Source of the DNA: Clostridiales bacterium
Lineage (GTDB): Bacteria > Bacillota > Clostridia > Lachnospirales > Lachnospiraceae
DNA length: 57,214 nt
NCBI GenBank assembly: GCA_012837865.1
Contig: DUQJ01000157.1
Span: 1-57,214, forward strand
Direction: 5' to 3'
The notes under the pieces are model-generated. The model saw nothing but the letters and a program-made list of their open reading frames with translations, was not told where the DNA came from and made no database searches. Below, piece by piece: positions 54,839 to 57,214 of this stretch (the first letter of the stretch is position 1; each line of letters begins with the position of its first letter). The translations under genes and the position numbers were made by a program.

Positions 54839-56821
54839 CTATGCTAATTCTTTTACTTTTTTTACAACATTTTCTACAGTAAAACCAAACTGTTCAAATA
54901 GGATTTCCGCTGGTGCTGATGCTCCAAATCCTTCCATACATATCGTATCTCCATCTAAACCTACATATTTGCCCCAACCAAAGCTAGAAGCTGCTTCGAT
55001 AGCTAATCTTGCTTTAATATTTTTTGGTAATACAGAATCTTTATATTCATTTGATTGCATTTCAAATACATCCCTTGATGGCATGCTTACAACTCTTACA
55101 TCAATATTATCCTTAATAAGAATCTTCTGTGCCTCAATTGCTAATTGTACTTCTGATCCTGTTGCAATTATTATTGCATCTGCAGTTCCTTTTTTAGAGT
55201 CTGATATAACATATCCTCCCTTTAAAGCCTCCTTAGAAGACCCTTCTAATTGAGGTAAGTTCTGCCTTGTTAAAACTAATGCAGTTGGAATAGACTTTGA
55301 AGTAATTGCATAGTACCAAGCTGCAGCACATTCTTTTGAATCTGCTGGTCTATATACTGTAAAGTTAGGCATTGCACGAAGCATCGCTAATTGCTCTATT
55401 GGTTCATGTGTTGGTCCGTCTTCACCAACTCCTATACTATCATGTGTTAAAACATATATTAAAGGTACGCCCATCAGTGCAGATAGTCTAGCCATTGGTT
55501 TAAAATAATCACTAAACACAAAGAATGTAGATACATATGGTCTTAATCCACCATGAAGTATAAGTCCATTTCCAATACCCGCCATTGCTAATTCTCTAAC
55601 TCCGAAGTGTAGGTTTCTGCCTAAATAATTTTCCTTAGAAAAATCTCCTTCACCATTCATATATGTTTTAGTTGATGGTGCAAGGTCTGCTGATCCTCCT
55701 ATTAAATTAGGTACAAATGATTTAATTTTATTAATAATCTGACCTGAAACATTCCTTGTAGCTTCTGCCTTATCTGGAAACGACCAAAAATCTTCATCAT
55801 TTAAAAGATCCTTTTTAAGCTCTAAACTATGGTATTCATCCCAAACTTCTTTCATTTCCGGATACTTTGAAGAATACTTGTTAAATAAAACATTCCACTC
55901 TTCCTCTGTTTTAGCTTTTTCATCTATAATTGATTGATAATGATTATATACTTCTTCAGGTATATGGAAAGGCTCTAAATGTGGCCATAATAATTTTTCT
56001 CTTGTTTTAATTATATTCTCTTCACCTAAAGGTTCTCCATGTGCACTTGCTAAACCTTCTTTTGGACTACCATGTCCAATATTTGTATTCACTATGATTA
56101 ATGATGGTTTTGTTTTTTCTGCTTTTGCTTCTTCAATAGCTTTGCCAATAGCTTTTAAATCTGTTCCATCCTTAACCTCAACTGTATGGAAGTTATATGC
56201 CTGGAATCTTTTCTCTACATCTTCTGTAAATGCAAGTTCTGTACTTCCCTCTATAGTAATGTTATTAGAATCATAGAATACTATTAATTTATTTAGTTCA
56301 AGGGTACCCGCTAAAGAAAATGCCTCTGATGATATTCCTTCCATCATACATCCATCTCCACCTAATGCATAAGTATAGTGGTCAACAATTGGAAAGCCTT
56401 CTTTATTAAATTTAGCTGCTAAATGTTCTTCTGCCATAGCCATTCCAACTGCCATAGCCATTCCTGCACCTAATGGGCCAGTTGTTGCCTCAACACCTAT
56501 AGTATGTCCATACTCTGGATGTCCCGGTGTTAGTGATCCATCTTGTCTAAATTCTTTAAGATCATTTATTGTTAATCCATATCCAAATAAATGTAATAAA
56601 GAATATAAAAGTGTTGAACCGTGTCCCCCAGATAATACAAACCTGTCCCTATTCTTCCAGTCAGGGTTCTTTGGATTATGGTTCATATGGTTACTCCAAA
56701 GTTCATAGGCCATTGGAGCTGCACCAAGTGGTAGGCCCGGATGTCCTGAATTTGCCTTTTGTACTGAGTCTGCAGATAATAGTCTTATGGCATTCACAGC
56801 CATGTTTTCGATATTGTTCAT
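54839..56821 (-). CDS. tkt: Transketolase
   Basis: A thiamine-diphosphate enzyme of the pentose phosphate pathway. The TPP-binding region [39 protein letters not shown], the N-terminal [45 protein letters not shown], and the pyrimidine-domain [62 protein letters not shown] are all intact. Length 660 is normal. AAGGAGG precedes the ATG. Confidence 0.98.
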   Translation of the reverse strand: MNNIENMAVNAIRLLSADSVQKANSGHPGLPLGAAPMAYELWSNHMNHNPKNPDWKNRDRFVLSGGHGSTLLYSLLHLFGYGLTINDLKEFRQDGSLTPGHPEYGHTIGVEATTGPLGAGMAMAVGMAMAEEHLAAKFNKEGFPIVDHYTYALGGDGCMMEGISSEAFSLAGTLELNKLIVFYDSNNITIEGSTELAFTEDVEKRFQAYNFHTVEVKDGTDLKAIGKAIEEAKAEKTKPSLIIVNTNIGHGSPKEGLASAHGEPLGEENIIKTREKLLWPHLEPFHIPEEVYNHYQSIIDEKAKTEEEWNVLFNKYSSKYPEMKEVWDEYHSLELKKDLLNDEDFWSFPDKAEATRNVSGQIINKIKSFVPNLIGGSADLAPSTKTYMNGEGDFSKENYLGRNLHFGVRELAMAGIGNGLILHGGLRPYVSTFFVFSDYFKPMARLSALMGVPLIYVLTHDSIGVGEDGPTHEPIEQLAMLRAMPNFTVYRPADSKECAAAWYYAITSKSIPTALVLTRQNLPQLEGSSKEALKGGYVISDSKKGTADAIIIATGSEVQLAIEAQKILIKDNIDVRVVSMPSRDVFEMQSNEYKDSVLPKNIKARLAIEAASSFGWGKYVGLDGDTICMEGFGASAPAEILFEQFGFTVENVVKKVKELA

Positions 56822-56888
56822 TTTGTTCCTCCTTGTAATGTTAGATTAATACATTATATATTAGTAAAGATTAAAAATCAATGTTTAT

Positions 56889-56914
56889 CAAAAAAAAGAG
56901 ACCTTAATGGTCTT
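56889..56914 (-). terminator. Terminator of the tRNA cluster
   Basis: On the minus strand AGACC-ATTAA-GGTCT followed by C and eight T. It lies about 60 bases after tRNA-Lys and before tkt, so it probably ends the tRNA transcript. Confidence 0.75.
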
Positions 56915-56976
56915 CTTAATTTATCCTATTATATATATTTGCTTTCTAATTATAATATTCTCATAAAAGAAATAAA

Positions 56977-57049
56977 TGAGATATCGGGGACTCGAACCCC
57001 GGACAACTTGATTAAAAGTCAAGTGCTCTACCACCTGAGCTAATATCCC
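56977..57049 (-). tRNA. tRNA-Lys (anticodon TTT)
   Basis: Read on the minus strand: GGGATATTAGCTCAGGTGGTAGAGC, anticodon arm ACTTGACTTTTAATCAAGT with TTT, and T-arm GGGGTTCGAGTCCCC. The acceptor stem GGGATAT pairs with ATATCTC. It has 73 bases, and the 3' CCA is not encoded. Confidence 0.95.
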
Positions 57050-57058
57050 ATATAAAAA

Positions 57059-57131
<73 letters not shown>

Positions 57132-57159
57132 AACTAAAAGTATATACACAATAAAAAAT

Positions 57160-57214
57160 TGCGGGGATAGGATTTGAACCTATGACCTTCGGGTTATGAG
57201 CCCGACGAGCTTCC
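57160..57214 (-). tRNA. Initiator tRNA-fMet (anticodon CAT), 5' part cut by window edge
   Basis: Read on the minus strand, the visible 3' part has the anticodon arm GTCGGGCTCATAACCCGA with three consecutive G-C pairs (GGG/CCC), the hallmark of initiator tRNA, then T-arm TAGGTTCAAATCCTA and acceptor CCCCGCA. The 5' half lies beyond the window. Confidence 0.88.

Noticed and set aside
57160-57214. Elongator tRNA-Met or tRNA-Ile2
   Set aside because: Three consecutive G-C pairs in the anticodon stem (GGG/CCC) mark the initiator tRNA.

Overview
The window reads as chromosome of a low-G+C, motile, endospore-forming Firmicute of the class Clostridia. A Lachnospirales-like lineage is the best guess. 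The evidence is AT-rich sequence, strong GGAGG ribosome binding sites, sporulation genes (yyaC-, spoIID-, spoIIQ- and bofA-like), flagellin with a FliS-like chaperone, Clostridia-type Tad/Flp pilus genes (DUF5702, DUF6382-FHA) and several small Clostridia-restricted unknowns. The species cannot be fixed from sequence alone. No phage, insertion sequence, CRISPR array or rRNA was seen.

Layout. 0.2-5.5 kb: envelope proteins (CvpA family, a DUF5711-like protein, a membrane LysM protein whose N-terminal domain resembles a degenerate MPN/JAMM fold), the spore protein YyaC and a coiled-coil membrane protein. 5.5-8.5 kb: recR, ybaB and dnaX plus a small conserved unknown; dnaX carries an A10 tract where a short gamma form could be made. 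8.6-10.3 kb: a NiaR-type repressor and a PfoR/PTS-IIC-like membrane protein. 10.3-15.5 kb: divergent spoIIQ-like and spoIID, mtnN, a lone murG, a HIT protein and a minimal soluble histidine kinase. 15.5-19.1 kb: glpK, a rhomboid protease and a flavodoxin-SCP2 fusion in one operon.

19.1-29.6 kb: a ten-gene Tad/Flp pilus operon read leftward (TadZ-like, CpaF, TadB, TadC, Flp pilin, DUF5702, TadE-like, prepilin peptidase, TadE, FHA protein), with a structured intergenic segment inside it. 29.8-30.4 kb: bofA and yaaL, diverging from each other. 30.5-35.6 kb: a flagellar operon (FliK-like giant protein, flagellin, FliS-like chaperone) behind a good sigma-28 promoter. 35.7-39.5 kb: a DUF885 lipoprotein peptidase and metG with a long leader hairpin. 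39.8-43.0 kb: LiaF-like and DUF4097-like envelope-response proteins, a possible nuclease-fold protein and an S1-domain protein. 43.1-46.9 kb: a heterodimeric BmrCD-type multidrug ABC exporter behind a perfect consensus promoter, a 24-codon leader ORF and a terminator, i.e. a likely translation-coupled attenuator.

46.9-54.8 kb: a small membrane protein and an oligopeptide (Opp) ABC system. This is the most unusual locus. OppC carries a seven-repeat RCC1-like beta-propeller between its first two membrane segments, and OppF carries a coiled-coil insertion of about 180 residues. 54.8-57.2 kb: transketolase and a leftward tRNA cluster (initiator Met, cut by the window edge; Phe; Lys).

Start codons were moved from the ORF-track positions wherever a ribosome binding site clearly favours an internal start (cvpA, yyaC, ybaB, the flavodoxin fusion, rhomboid, TadE, fliS, the DUF4097-like gene, the S1 protein and the first ABC exporter gene).
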